From: Hibiscus mutabilis
Taxonomy: Eukaryota; Streptophyta; Magnoliopsida; Malvales; Malvaceae
DNA: 64,000 bases
Assembly: GCA_019671005.1 (NCBI GenBank)
Contig: CM033718.1
Location: 28,536,508-28,600,507, forward strand
Reading direction: 5' to 3'
This document shows positions 1 to 10,379 of this stretch, in pieces. The notes under the pieces are model-generated. The model ran no database searches. It had not been told where the DNA came from and saw only the letters and a list, made by a program, of their open reading frames with translations. How positions within the stretch are numbered: the first letter of the stretch is position 1; every line of letters begins with the position of its first letter. The translations under genes and the position numbers were made by a program.

Positions 1-22
1 GAAAAGAGACATTCGCTATAGA

Positions 23-40
23 TGGCGACTCCGCTGGGGA
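23..40 (+). promoter_or_regulatory. tRNA primer-binding site of the Tat/Ogre element
   Basis: The 18 bases TGGCGACTCCGCTGGGGA are the reverse complement of a tRNA 3' end finishing in CCA, which is where minus-strand cDNA synthesis starts. From memory this is the usual Ogre-type primer site, assigned to tRNA-Arg; the tRNA identity was not checked. It fixes the end of the 5' LTR at or just before position 22 and sets the element on the + strand. Confidence 0.85.
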
Positions 41-704
41 CAATTTTTGTTTTTTTTAAAAAAAAAGAACAAATGAGAGTCAAGCTTTTAAAATAATTAC
101 CGCTTTACTAATATTGGAAGTTCCGGATTAAAGTGACTATTAAATTAACATTCGGTCATAATTGCGCGTTTATTTTAACGCATTTAAAATATGGCATATA
201 AACCCGTCTTTTTAAGTGGGGGGAAAACGCTAATGCTTTCGTGGAGATATCGTTCTCTCGTATGGGCCTAGCAAGTACCTTCGGGCTCGAGTACCTTATG
301 CTTTAAATAAGGATATCGTTTCTTAAATGCGGGCATAAGCGAATGGGTCCCCGAATTGAACCCGGTTGAAAGGCGCCAATAATGGGTGATGATCGGGGCC
401 TTGCTACCCTTAGTAGGGGACAGCAAGGACAATTCAGTACCTCCTAGCACCAACACTGCATGTAGAGAACATAGAAACCTACCTGTTAGAGCCATGCGGA
501 TAACCTTAGGTTTTAGACGGGATAAATAGGGTTGTTTTGTGTGTTTATTCTGCTTAATTTTGTCATTTTATTTATATATTTATCAATTTTATCTGCACGA
601 CTTATCTTCTTTTCGCTTTTTGTTCTTTTTCTCATACATCATTGCATTTGCATCGCATAAAGGTACTGGATCAAGTGGTTTGCCTGATCAGAAAGTCTTT
701 CACC
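41..704 (+). other. 5' leader of the Tat/Ogre element
   Basis: No convincing coding sequence lies between the primer-binding site and the first ORF. The stretch begins with a T-run facing an A-run (about 48-68) and ends in a T-rich tract at 585-640 followed by a CATTGCATTTGCATC motif (about 639-654) just before the ORF1 start. Similar CAT-rich motifs occur in the other spacers of this element. Short open frames here show no recognisable family. Confidence 0.6.
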
Positions 705-2995
705 ATGGAAAAAAGGTGTCTTAGGAAAGAAGAGATTAATTTATCAGTCAGACATTGGTCAGAAGTCAATCAGAAAATCCAAGGAGACAGTTTGCCAAAC
801 GAACGCATAATAGCAGGATACACTTATGTGAGTCTTCAACAGAACGACTTGTGGGATCTCCAAAGCATTTGGGAATGATGGGACCGAAGACTACAAGACT
901 TGTTCTGCAATAGTTATGGCGACATCGCGCAGCTATTATATGTTCGGATTAACCAGCCCCTACTCCGAGCTATAGTCCAGTTCTAGAATCCGGCTTTTTG
1001 CTGCTTCACCTTTAATGGGAAGGACATGATGCCTACGGTAGAAGAATACACTACTTTACTTAACCAGAAAAATATCCAGGAAGATTGGATCTACGCGAAG
1101 CCTCCAAGGAATCAGAATTACACTACAAAACTCAAAACCTTTGCGGGAATGAGTGACGATTGGGTTAGTGGCCTTCTTCAAATCCGAGGAGATAATACAG
1201 TCTTTGCATGGGAGAGTATTCGGGACATCATATCAACACATCCGCATTTAGGCAAAGAAAATGGACCTATTCGCTTTAGGAATATATGGCTTGGTGATCT
1301 TTCCCAGAGTACTCGGAAACATTGACATAGCCATTCTGGATTTGTTTGAGTGGGTGAAACGAAAAGCAAACCCAGTACCAGCAATCTTGGTCGAGACTTT
1401 CATTTCCTTAAACGCTAGCCGGAAACATGAAGAAGGACGTTTTTCGGGCTGCGCACAGCTATTACAAGTATGGATTCGTAGTCACATGTGGAAGACGCCG
1501 ACAAGAGTCCTCGCCGGGATATCCTTCCAAGGTTTTTCGCCTTTTACGAGAATACTTAGCAAAGGAATGGCGAGAGGATTTGAAAACAAAAATGTGGACC
1601 AGGTTCTTGAGAACATTCAAGACGAAGACATAGCATGGAGGGTCCCATGGCTCGGTAAAGTTAATTATTTTCTATACAGTTGTGGTGACTTCAACTGGCT
1701 GATGATGTTGGGATTGCATGGAGGGATCGCTTGTGCTCCACTTTTAGTGTCTCGGTAGTTCGGATCACGACAGTTCATTCCCAATACCGTCGGATTAAGC
1801 CAAACTGAATTTCTTTTCAAAGGAGAGTTCAAAGGAAAAATACGTACCATCATGAGGGCACAGGATCATTGTTATCGGATCGGGGTGGAAGGAGATACGA
1901 GCACATTACTACCCCGATTACGATCTTTGGAGACGTTTGAGGGTTAATAATGTGATTCCCGAATCGATCAAGGACCAACAAAGTCACCAAGAGCTTACAA
2001 GGGTGGTACCGTCCGAAGCCGATATCTTAAGGAGTGAACTCGAGGAGGTTAAAAAGAAAATGGACATTCAACAGACCCAACATGCGAGCGAACTCTATAA
2101 AGCAAGCTTAGAAGTTGACGAGCGGGATGGGATCATTAGGCAACTGAAGAAATTAAATGCAGATTTGAGCGACAAGAATACTCTTTATCAAAAAGATGCC
2201 CTCCTATTACAGGCAAAAATACAAAAGGCCGGCCGGAATCAGTTCATAGCTGTGGAAAGAGAAAGAATGAACGGCATCCGTTTGGTGGAAGAAGAACGAG
2301 AAATTAACAAAAGAGCGATTGAGAAAGAGATTGAAAGCTACCGTTTGGCTATGGAGGAAGAAAAACGGTCCGCCAAGAAGGCCATTGATCAAGAGAAAGA
2401 AAGATTCAGACAAGAAATCAGCAAGGGAAAACAGGCTGTGCATCATGAGAGAGAAAGTGTCGCCGTATGGAAAAGAAAATCCATAAGTAGTCGAAATAGA
2501 CTATTAGAGATGCAGAAACTGTACGATGACACTATTCAAAGGTTGGGGCAAAGCCAAAGTCAAAATGATGAATTAAAAGGGAAAGTAGCGGAAGTCGAAC
2601 ACTCACTTCGAATGTACTGCCGTAGGAATAACTTCACGGAGCTGCAAGAAAGAGAACGCGAAGTGGATGTGTTACAAGCACGAATCGGGTCCCTCGAAGC
2701 AGTTGTGGAGGATTACAAGGAAAGAATTAATGTGTTCGAGGAAGCTGCAGCCGGAGGGGACACCTATTGGCAGAAGAGATTACGCGACGCTGCTCGAATG
2801 GTACAGGACAGAGACCAGTACTACGCAAACCTAATGGTGGACATACAACGGGTCGCCAGACATGTAAATGATTTAGCTATCGAGGCTGAGACACTCCGAC
2901 CTTTTATAGCCCCGGGAATGGAAGAAGCTCCTAGGTTCCTCAAGCTGCTCAAGGCAATTGGAAAGTTAGGAGATAGAGCTAGAGTCTATCTATAA
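705..2995 (+). pseudogene. ORF1 of Tat/Ogre element: plant-specific globular domain (DUF7745-like) plus coiled coil, broken
   Basis: ORF1 is the extra gene that Ogre-type elements carry upstream of gag; its function is not known. The first half (705-1930) resembles the large plant domain I remember as DUF7745, with blocks such as IAQLLYVRINQPLLRAIVQF and VPAILVETF. The second half (1937-2995, 352 codons open) is a Lys/Glu-rich coiled coil from about residue 30 to 270 of that frame, followed by a conserved tail. The N-terminal half is broken: TGA at 876-878 and TAG at 984-986, both at Trp-like positions, a frame change near 1260-1325, a TAG at 1756-1758, and another frame change before 1937. 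The start ATG at 705 is the first in the matching frame after the leader. Confidence 0.75.
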
Positions 2996-3279
2996 GACTC
3001 TGTGTTATAATTAGATCTTTTGTACTAGGGATCTTTACTTTGTAACACGAATTTTGTTGTAATCAGGACCCTTTAATTCCCGTGGAAGTAATTCAAAAGG
3101 GTGATTACCAGCGGAATCAGTACCTTGTCTGCATGCATTCTTGCATTTGCATCATAACATTCGCATCATTGTACATGCATTTATTTTTTGCAACCATATT
3201 AACAATATTGTGGCATTATATGTAGTGTTAACCCGCAATCATTCATCACCTATACTTTACCCGGCTACAAAGAAAGCTC
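2996..3279 (+). other. spacer between ORF1 and gag
   Basis: This is non-coding and AT-rich. It contains a cluster of CATGCATTC / GCATTTGCATC / ACATGCAT motifs at about 3131-3180, like those before ORF1 and in the protease-RT spacer. It could be an intron or a translation-control spacer; the sequence alone does not decide. Confidence 0.6.
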
Positions 3280-5690
3280 ATGGAAGAAAGAATAATCAGT
3301 CTAGAAAGAGGGCAAAGAGAGCTAGAGACAAGGCTTGAAGAGGCCCAGAGAAGCCTTAGTGATCAGATTGATCAGTCACAAACATCTATAGTTTCTGACA
3401 TAACCGCATTACTGGCAAGAAGTCTTGGAAAACGAGTAGAAGGAGAAAATGTTCAAGAACTGGAAGGTACCCCGGCTCACTTCAAGGTTCAACCAACTGC
3501 ACCAAACCAGTCTAGGAAGGTGTATATTGACCCTGCAGGAATGTCTTCCAGCTTTCAAATAGGGGCTCCTAAGACTCAACCCCTTGATACTGAAGCACTT
3601 TATGAAGAAGAAGTGTCGGACCTGAATATGGTCGAAAAAATTAGGAATGAGGTAGAAAGAAAGTGGGAAGAAAGATTTCGCCTCATGGAAGAAAAATTTA
3701 AAGCGTTACAATCAAATGAAGAATCAGGAAACGACGCTAGTGACCTAAGTCTGGTGTCTGATCTTGTCTTGCCGCCAAAATTCAAAATGCCAGAGTTCGA
3801 TAAATATGACGGAACCACATGTCCTTCTGCACACATAACGATGTATTGTAGAAAAATGGCGGCTTACCATAAAGATGAAAAGTCTGCTGATCCATTGTTT
3901 CGGGATAGTCTAATCGAGCGGCGTTACGTTGGTATACTCGGTTAAGCAAGCGAATGTTAAAACATGGAAAGATCTTTCTAAAGCATTTACCGAGCAATAC
4001 AAACATGTAAATGTACATGATCCCTAGCGAATTATGTTAGAAAATATGGGGCGTAAGTCCAATGAAAGCTTGCGACAATATGCCCAGAGGTGGAGAGAAG
4101 TGGCCGCCCAAATCCAGCCACCTATCCCGAGCATGAAATCACGCCATTATTTGTCAATACTCGAAAGGGGCACTCTTTGACCGCCTCATTAATAACACAA
4201 CACAAGTGTTTCGCCGACTTGATCAGACTCGGGAGTCTCTCGAATCGGCAATTAAGAGCGGCGAGAATTGATGGTGGGGAAGGGTCTCAAAGTACAACAA
4301 GAGAAATGAAGTAAACACCACCAGCACCTATACCGCCCCGAAGAACTTCATAGTCTCACAGCCACAAGCACCTGTGGGAAAAACACAAAATTCGAATCAA
4401 AGAGATGAGAGGGTCACCAGAAAGGATAAAGAGAGGAGAACTTTCACTCCCCTACCTGTTTCATACTCAGAGCTTTATTCCCAGTTGTATGAAGCAGACT
4501 TGGTCTGACCATACATCGTTAATCCTGTCAATCCGCCCTTCCCGCCTTGGTATAATCCAAGCGCGCATTGCGACTATCACGGCGGTACCCCTGGACATCC
4601 CACTGAGAACTGTCTTGCCTTCAAAAAGCTTGTACAAAACTTAATCGATTCTGGGATATTGAAGTTTGAAGAGCCAAGCGTAGCCAACAACCCGCTGCCC
4701 AATCATGGGAGCAGAGGAGTTAATGTCATAGAAGAATGCTTTACCAGGAGGATAAAGGATGACGTGTCAGAAATCAAGTCTCCTTTACGGTGGGTATTTC
4801 AACAATTATGCATGGCTCGTGTGATCAACAAAGGCATGATAATAAGGCAGAAGGAATGTGGAAAATATTGCGAATTCCATCAGACTAAAGGGCATGATAT
4901 CCAAGAATGTGATGAGTTCAAGAAATTGGTGCAGAAGTTGATGAATGAAAAACAAATTGAATTCTTCGAGGAACCCATGGGGAAGGGATCAGACGTGCAC
5001 ATGACAGATAGCCCCAAAATTAGATACGGGAAGGATAGACCTTTTATTATCTCTCCCAGGATAGAGAATGCGGGTGTCTCCCAAGGAGAAACCAGCAAGA
5101 TAAATTCCAATATCGTCATTTCAGCACCATCTCCATTCCCATTCAAAGACATACGACAAATTCCCTGGAATTATGCCGCGAATGTGACCATGCCAGAAAA
5201 ATCAGAACACGAACAGGTAAAAGAGCCTACGCTGGAAGACCAACAAAGTCAGAACGATGTGAACGTCGGTGAAGCAGGCCATTTCATAAGGAGCGGCCGA
5301 TGTTATTCCTCCGAGGCTTTGAGAGCAGCTGAAAAAGATAGGGGGAAGAATACAGCAGTTAGCCCTACGCAGATATTTGGAGAAGAACCTCCCCAAAAGA
5401 TAAATGAACCGGTAACTGAGGCCCAGGCCAAAGAATTTCTAAAGTTCTTGAGACATAGTGAGTACAGCGTAGTGGAACAACTACGGAAACAACCGCCAGA
5501 TCACAAGTCTTTGGAATTACTCTTGAGTTCGTGAGAAGCATCGGGAGACGCTATTGAAAGTGCTGAATCAAACTTTTGTGCCCCAGGACATTTCAGAACA
5601 AACCCGGACATGATAGTAGGGCATATTATCGCTTATAATCATATCACATTCAAGATGATGAGATCCCGGAGGGAGGAATGGGTCTACCAA
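3280..5690 (+). pseudogene. gag of Tat/Ogre element, frameshifted
   Basis: Gag forms the virus-like particle and binds element RNA. An N-terminal coiled coil (about residues 1-35 of the frame at 3280) leads to the Retrotrans_gag core, recognised by PPKFKMPEFDKYDGTTCPSA near 3773-3832. The reading frame is lost at about 3915-3945, and the core continues in shifted frames through about 4320 (blocks such as ESLRQYAQRWREVAAQIQP). The frame is open again from 4659 to 5534. Two zinc-knuckle-like motifs of the form C-x2-H/Y ... G-H-x4-C-x2-FK follow each other: one at about 4568-4650, just before the 4659 frame, and one at about 4867-4930 (YCEFHQTKGHDIQECDEFKK). The TGA at 5532-5534 and further frame changes to 5690 separate it from the protease. 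Confidence 0.8.
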
Positions 5691-5738
5691 AGCCCTTAAC
5701 ATCACTACCCACCGCAAAGGGTATGTATTACCAGCGTC

Positions 5739-6701
5739 TTGATCGACAACGGGTCAGCATTGAATGTCTTGCCTATGGTAACCCCAAAATTGCCAATAGA
5801 TGGTTCGCACCTAAAGCCTTTCTACAACTCGGTAAGAGCCTTTGATGGTACGCAAAAAGGAACAATGGGGAAAATTGAGGTGCCCCTATTGATCGGACCA
5901 ACCGAATATGTGATCGATTTTGTGGTGATGGACATAAAACCATCTTACAGCTGCTTATTGGGAAGACCGTGGATCCACTTCGCAGGAGTTGTCCCATCAT
6001 CATTGCATCAGAAATTAAAATTTGTAGTTGAAGGTAAATTGGTCACCGTAGAAGCAGAACATGAATTTGTTGCTTCCGTGACATCAGACACCCCCTACAT
6101 TCAAAATGATGAAGATGCCGCAGAATGCTCGTTCCGAGCATTAGAACTAGTAAATGCCACATTCGTTTCAAAAGGAAGCCAGATCCCTTACCCCAGGTTA
6201 TCTAATTGTACCAAGATGACCGTCGCAGAAACTCTGGGCCGAGGAGCCAAAATAGGAAAAGGGCTGGGAAAGAAATTACAAGGAAACCTGAGACCCAAGA
6301 ATATGATAACCAAGAAAGATCGTTTCGGGCTGGGTTACCAACCAAGTGTCCAACAGAAGAAAGAAGAATATAAGAGAAATGAGGAGCAAAGAAAAGCCAG
6401 ATCTAAAGGAGAAGACATTCCGTGGAGGTCGATGTCCTTTCCTAGTTTGAAAGCCACTTTCATCTCCGGAGGGTTCTACCAGCCAGGTCAAGATCTTGGA
6501 GAAGCAATGAAGAAAAATGATGAACTTAACCAGGAGGAAATACTCAGTAAAACAGTTGAAGGGATGTACATCAACATGATAGCTGAAAAGGACCGAGGTA
6601 GCAAAATGTTGACCAACATCCGCCCTTGCCATCCCGGGGAAACACTTGATAACTGGAGCTGCATTGATCTACCTGTAGTTTTTAGGAATAGATCAGAGTA
6701 A
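5739..6701 (+). CDS. retroelement aspartic protease with glycine-rich G-patch-like tail
   Basis: Cleaves the element polyprotein. The active-site block is DNGSALNVLP, with the catalytic Asp at 5745-5747 followed by the flap and the hydrophobic block SCLLGRPWIH at about 5947-5976. These are typical of Tat-lineage proteases, where DNGS replaces the usual DTG/DSG. A glycine-rich stretch at about 6236-6300 (GRGAKIGKGLGKK) resembles a G-patch, an RNA-binding motif also known at the end of some retroviral proteases. The frame is open for 320 codons; in the full element it is part of a gag-pro polyprotein, so position 5739 is not a true start. The C-terminus ends beside a possible splice donor (GTAATG at 6698). 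Confidence 0.8.
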   Translation: MIDNGSALNVLPMVTPKLPIDGSHLKPFYNSVRAFDGTQKGTMGKIEVPLLIGPTEYVIDFVVMDIKPSYSCLLGRPWIHFAGVVPSSLHQKLKFVVEGKLVTVEAEHEFVASVTSDTPYIQNDEDAAECSFRALELVNATFVSKGSQIPYPRLSNCTKMTVAETLGRGAKIGKGLGKKLQGNLRPKNMITKKDRFGLGYQPSVQQKKEEYKRNEEQRKARSKGEDIPWRSMSFPSLKATFISGGFYQPGQDLGEAMKKNDELNQEEILSKTVEGMYINMIAEKDRGSKMLTNIRPCHPGETLDNWSCIDLPVVFRNRSE

Positions 6702-6909
6702 TGCTCCGAATCAACCTTTTGTTTTTGCCCATAGACAATGGGGATCTCTTGTATGGGGCACCTATGTTAACTTTTTGATTGAAATGAAAATATCCCCACT
6801 TTCTTAAAAATGACCAAAGTCTCATTTATTCCATTCATGCATTCTTCATATTCATTCCCTTCATGTAAAGCCGTCTCTTTCCCAATACAATTCATTCTCA
6901 TTTAATGCA
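6698..6909 (+). other. probable intron between protease and RT
   Basis: A GTAATG donor overlaps the end of the protease frame and the stretch ends TTTAATGCAG before the RT linker coding region, after a pyrimidine-rich run at about 6836-6895. Ogre elements are known to carry a spliced intron between the protease and RT coding parts, so the position fits. The exact donor is my inference; the acceptor is the better supported end. Confidence 0.5.
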
Positions 6910-8127
6910 GGTCGCTCATGATTGACGATATGAATGATACCGGATCCAATCCTGGAGTAAATTTTGAATGCCCTGAGGTCTCAGAGGAAATTGAGGGAGG
7001 ATATGATGAAATAAAAATTGAGGTCCCTAAGAGTTAAAGAGAATGGTGGACGACGATGAAAGGCGATTATGCCCCACCAAGAAGAAACAAAATTGTCAAC
7101 TTGGGGATCAAGAAGCGAGAAAAGAAATAAAAATAGGAACGACTATTTCCTCAAAAACCAAGCATGAATTGATAGCCCTACTTGAGAATTCAAGGATGTC
7201 TTCGCTGGACTTATCAAGATATGCCGCCGAGATTGAACACCGACATAGTGGTGCACAAATTGCCAACAAAATCGGAGTGCAAACCAAGACAAAGAAAAAC
7301 TTCGGAGAATGAGGCGGATATGTTGTTAAAGATCCGGGAAGAAGTGAAAAAGCAATTTGATGCTGGATTCTTGGAAGTAGCCAAATACCCTGAATGGGTT
7401 GCAAACATTGTACCAGTACCAAAGAAAGACGGGAAAGTTCGTATGTGTGTAGATTATAGAGATCTGAACCGAGCTAGCCCTAAAGACAACTTCCCTTTGC
7501 CACATATTGACACGCTGGTTGACAACACCGCAGGACATTCATGGTTTTCCTTCATGGACGTTTTCCTTCATGGACGGCTTCTCAGGGTACAACCAGATAA
7601 AGATGGATCCTAACGACATGGAGAAAACCACATTCATAACAATGTGGGGCACTTTTTGTTATCAAGTGATGCCGTTTGGACTAAAGAACGCAGGGGCAAC
7701 ATACCAAAGAGCAATGGTGACTCTTTTCCATGACATGATGCACAAAGAAATAGAAGTATACGTGGATGATATGATTGCCAAATCCCGAACAGAGGAAAAG
7801 CACCTACAGAACTTGAGAAAACTACTCCAAAGACTACGGAAGTACCAACTGAGGCTCAATCCTGCCAAGTGTACCTTCGTCGTTACTTCTGGAAAACTCT
7901 TGGGGTTCGTAGTAAGCAGAAGAGGGATTGAGATTGACCCGGATAAAGTGAAAGCCATCCAGGACCTTTCACCACCCACACGCAGAAAGGAAATCCGCGG
8001 TTTCCTAGGGAGGCTGAATTATATCTCTCGTTTCATTTCCCAATTAACCAATCAATGCGACCCGGTCTTGGACTTCTTAGAAAAAAATAATCCCGCGTAT
8101 GGGATGAAGAATGTCAAAAAGCCCTAG
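6910..8127 (+). pseudogene. linker and reverse transcriptase of Tat/Ogre element
   Basis: RNA-dependent DNA polymerase of the element. The linker (about 6910-7180) is heavily frameshifted. The RT palm and fingers are clear: PVPKKDGKVRMCVDYRDLNR (about 7413-7470), NFPLPHID, GTFCYQVMPFGLKNA (about 7648-7692), the catalytic YVDD box at 7759-7770, and GKLLGF (about 7891-7908). The frame is broken once inside the catalytic domain by an exact 16-bp tandem duplication at 7545-7576, so the enzyme cannot be made in one piece. The downstream piece 7507-8127 reads through the rest of the domain. Confidence 0.88.
7545..7576 (+). repeat. 16-bp tandem duplication that breaks the RT frame
   Basis: TTTTCCTTCATGGACG occurs at 7545-7560 and again at 7561-7576 without a mismatch. 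Sixteen is not a multiple of three, so the copy shifts the RT frame between the VDYRDL and YVDD blocks. The perfect identity points to a recent replication slip. Confidence 0.95.
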
Positions 8128-9005
8128 AAAAGATCAAAAGGTACGACAAATGCTCCAATTTTAGTCGCACCAAGACTGTCGACCACTAATTCTCTACTTA
8201 ACGGTCTTCGAGAATTCAATGGGATGTGTACCGGGCAACACGATGAGTCAAGAAAAAGGAGCAAGCCATCTATTACCTAAGCGGAAATTCAATGATTGCG
8301 AAACACGGTACCCTTGATCTGACAGCTGTGTTGTGCTCTAGTTTGGGCTACCAAGCGGCTCGGACAAAGACATGTTATACCATACTACCCGTTAATATCC
8401 AAGCTAGACCCATTAAAGTTCTTAATGGAAGCGCCCAATAACGGGAAGGATGGCCCGATGGCGTATGCTCTTATCCGAATTCGACATCGTATATGTTAAT
8501 CAGAAAGCTGTAAAGGGGAGTGCCGTAGCAGATTTCCTGGCTAGTCGTACTTCGGATGACTATGAGGCATTAAACTTTAGTTTCCCAGACGAAGACTTGA
8601 TGTGCATCACAACCGAAGAAGAGATTTTAGATGATATGTCACGGAAACTTTACTTCGATGGAGCCTCCAATGCCCTCGGACATGGGATAGGGGCAGTACT
8701 AATTTCACCTTAGGACGTCTATTATCCTTTCACCAGCAGATTGGAATTCTTCTGCACAAACAATATAGCTGAATACGAAGCTTGCATCATGGGACTAAAC
8801 TCAGCCATCGAAAGAAAGGTTAAGGAACTTCGAGTGTTCAGAGATTCGTCCCTAGTCATTTACCAATTGCGCGGGGAGTGGGAAACCAGAGACCCGAAGT
8901 TGGTCAAATATCACGAATGGATCCAAAAGCTCGTCAAAGAGTTCGAAAAGGTCAACTTCAATTACCTACCCCGAGAAGAAAATCAGATGGCAGATGCATT
9001 GGCAA
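8128..9005 (+). pseudogene. two RNase H domains (RT-linked and archaeal-type) of Tat/Ogre element
   Basis: RNase H removes the RNA strand during cDNA synthesis. The RT-linked domain (about 8128-8450) is degenerate: pieces such as LVWATKRLGQ and ISKLDPLKFLMEAP appear in different frames. From 8450 the tether (MARWRMLLSEFDIVYVNQKA) leads into the second, archaeal-type RNase H with YFDGASNALGHGIGAVLISP (about 8650-8710) and FFCTNNIAEYEACIMGL (about 8747-8797). The in-frame TAG at 8711-8713 cuts it. A second RNase H of this type is diagnostic of the Tat lineage. Confidence 0.8.
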
Positions 9006-10363
9006 CCTTGGCATCCATGTTTAAAACAAACACCGGGGCAGAAATGAAGCCCATTGAGATGCAGACGTTTGAAAAACCTGCTCATTGTTGTAATATACAG
9101 GAAGAGATTGACGAAAATCCATGGTACTATGACATCCTGCAATATGTCAAGCTTCAAAAGTATCCAGAAGGGGCAAACGACAATGACATAAAAGCGCTCA
9201 GAAAAATGGCAACAAAATATATCCTAGATGGGGAAATCCTATATAGGAGAAGTCATGATCAAACATTGCTGAGATGTGTGGATGCCCGAGAGGCGAAGGA
9301 AATCTTAGCTGAAGTACATGACGGGATCTGTGGAACGCACGCCAACGGGCTGTCTATAGCCCGGAAAATTATGAGGTACGGTTATTTCTGGTTGACCATG
9401 GAGGGAGATTGCATCGATTATGCCAGGAAATGTCACAAATGCCAAATTTACGCTGACAAGATTCATGCACCCCCATCACCTCTACACACCATGAATTCTC
9501 TGTGGCCTTTCGCAGCATGGGGCATGGACGTCATCGGGCAAATCCATCCGAAAGCCTCCAATGGGCACCGTTTCATTTTGGTCGCCATAGACTACTTCAC
9601 TAAATGGGTAGAGGCAGCGTCTTACGCCAATATCACCAGGACTACAGTTTGTAAGTTCTTAAAGAAGGAAATTATTTGTCGATACGGATTACCAGAGAGG
9701 ATCATCACCGACAACGCTTCCAATTTGAACAACAAAATGATGAAAGACGTGTGCACTCAATTCAAGATAACACACCATAATTCCACAGTCTATCGTCCTA
9801 AAATGAATGGAGCAGTGGAAGCAGCAAACAAGAACATAAAGAAGATTATAGCGAAAACTACGGATACCTACAGGGATTGGCATGAGAAGTTGCATTTTGC
9901 CCTTTTCGCCTATAGGACGTCCATTCGCACATCAACGGGGGCAACGCCCTACTCTTTGGTGTATGGTACCGAGGCAGTACTCCCAATTGAGGTAGAGATT
10001 CCGTCCCTCCGGGTCTTAAACGAAGTAAAACTGGAAGAAGCTGAATGGGTGCAGGCCAGACTCGACCAACTAAATCTCATTGACGAAAAAAGACTAAAAG
10101 TCATTTGTCATGGTCAGATGTACCAAAAGCGGATGGTACAGGCTTACAACAAAAAGGTGCGCCCAAGAGAATTCAAAGAAGGGGATCTGGTACTCAAGAG
10201 AATCCTCCCTATCCAGAAAGATTCTCGAGGAAAATGGACGCCCAACTGGGAAGGACCGTACGTCATAAAAAAGGCCTTCTCAGGAGGAGCCCTGATCCTA
10301 ACAAAAATGGACGGGAACGAGCTGAAAAATCCCGTAAATTCTGATGTCATCAAGAAATACTAA
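8741..10363 (+). CDS. end of archaeal RNase H plus integrase of Tat/Ogre element
   Basis: Integrase inserts element cDNA into chromosomes. This 540-codon open frame starts inside the archaeal RNase H and carries a complete integrase. The zinc-binding HHCC has His at about residues 193 and 200 and Cys at 231 and 234. The catalytic triad has Asp 263 (MDVIGQI), Asp 324 (ITDNAS) and Glu 360 (NGAVEAAN), which gives the expected D-D-35-E spacing. The C-terminal beta-barrel region (GDLVLKRILP ... GKWTPNWEGPYVI) is present, with no chromodomain after it. The frame ends at 10361-10363. It is the best preserved part of the element, but it has no proper start of its own. Confidence 0.9.
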   Translation: MEFFCTNNIAEYEACIMGLNSAIERKVKELRVFRDSSLVIYQLRGEWETRDPKLVKYHEWIQKLVKEFEKVNFNYLPREENQMADALATLASMFKTNTGAEMKPIEMQTFEKPAHCCNIQEEIDENPWYYDILQYVKLQKYPEGANDNDIKALRKMATKYILDGEILYRRSHDQTLLRCVDAREAKEILAEVHDGICGTHANGLSIARKIMRYGYFWLTMEGDCIDYARKCHKCQIYADKIHAPPSPLHTMNSLWPFAAWGMDVIGQIHPKASNGHRFILVAIDYFTKWVEAASYANITRTTVCKFLKKEIICRYGLPERIITDNASNLNNKMMKDVCTQFKITHHNSTVYRPKMNGAVEAANKNIKKIIAKTTDTYRDWHEKLHFALFAYRTSIRTSTGATPYSLVYGTEAVLPIEVEIPSLRVLNEVKLEEAEWVQARLDQLNLIDEKRLKVICHGQMYQKRMVQAYNKKVRPREFKEGDLVLKRILPIQKDSRGKWTPNWEGPYVIKKAFSGGALILTKMDGNELKNPVNSDVIKKY

Positions 10364-10379
10364 AAAAAAATTGGAGAGC

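Noticed and set aside
23..40. tRNA gene fragment
   Set aside because: Only the 3' terminal complement is present, at the LTR border; it is a primer-binding site and no cloverleaf can be formed.
268..495. 75-residue frame on the minus strand in the leader
   Set aside because: It is opposite to the element's sense strand, shows no family and does not recur in the other elements.
8741..10363. Chromodomain-bearing integrase (chromovirus)
   Set aside because: No chromodomain follows the integrase C-terminus, and the archaeal-type RNase H marks the Tat lineage instead.
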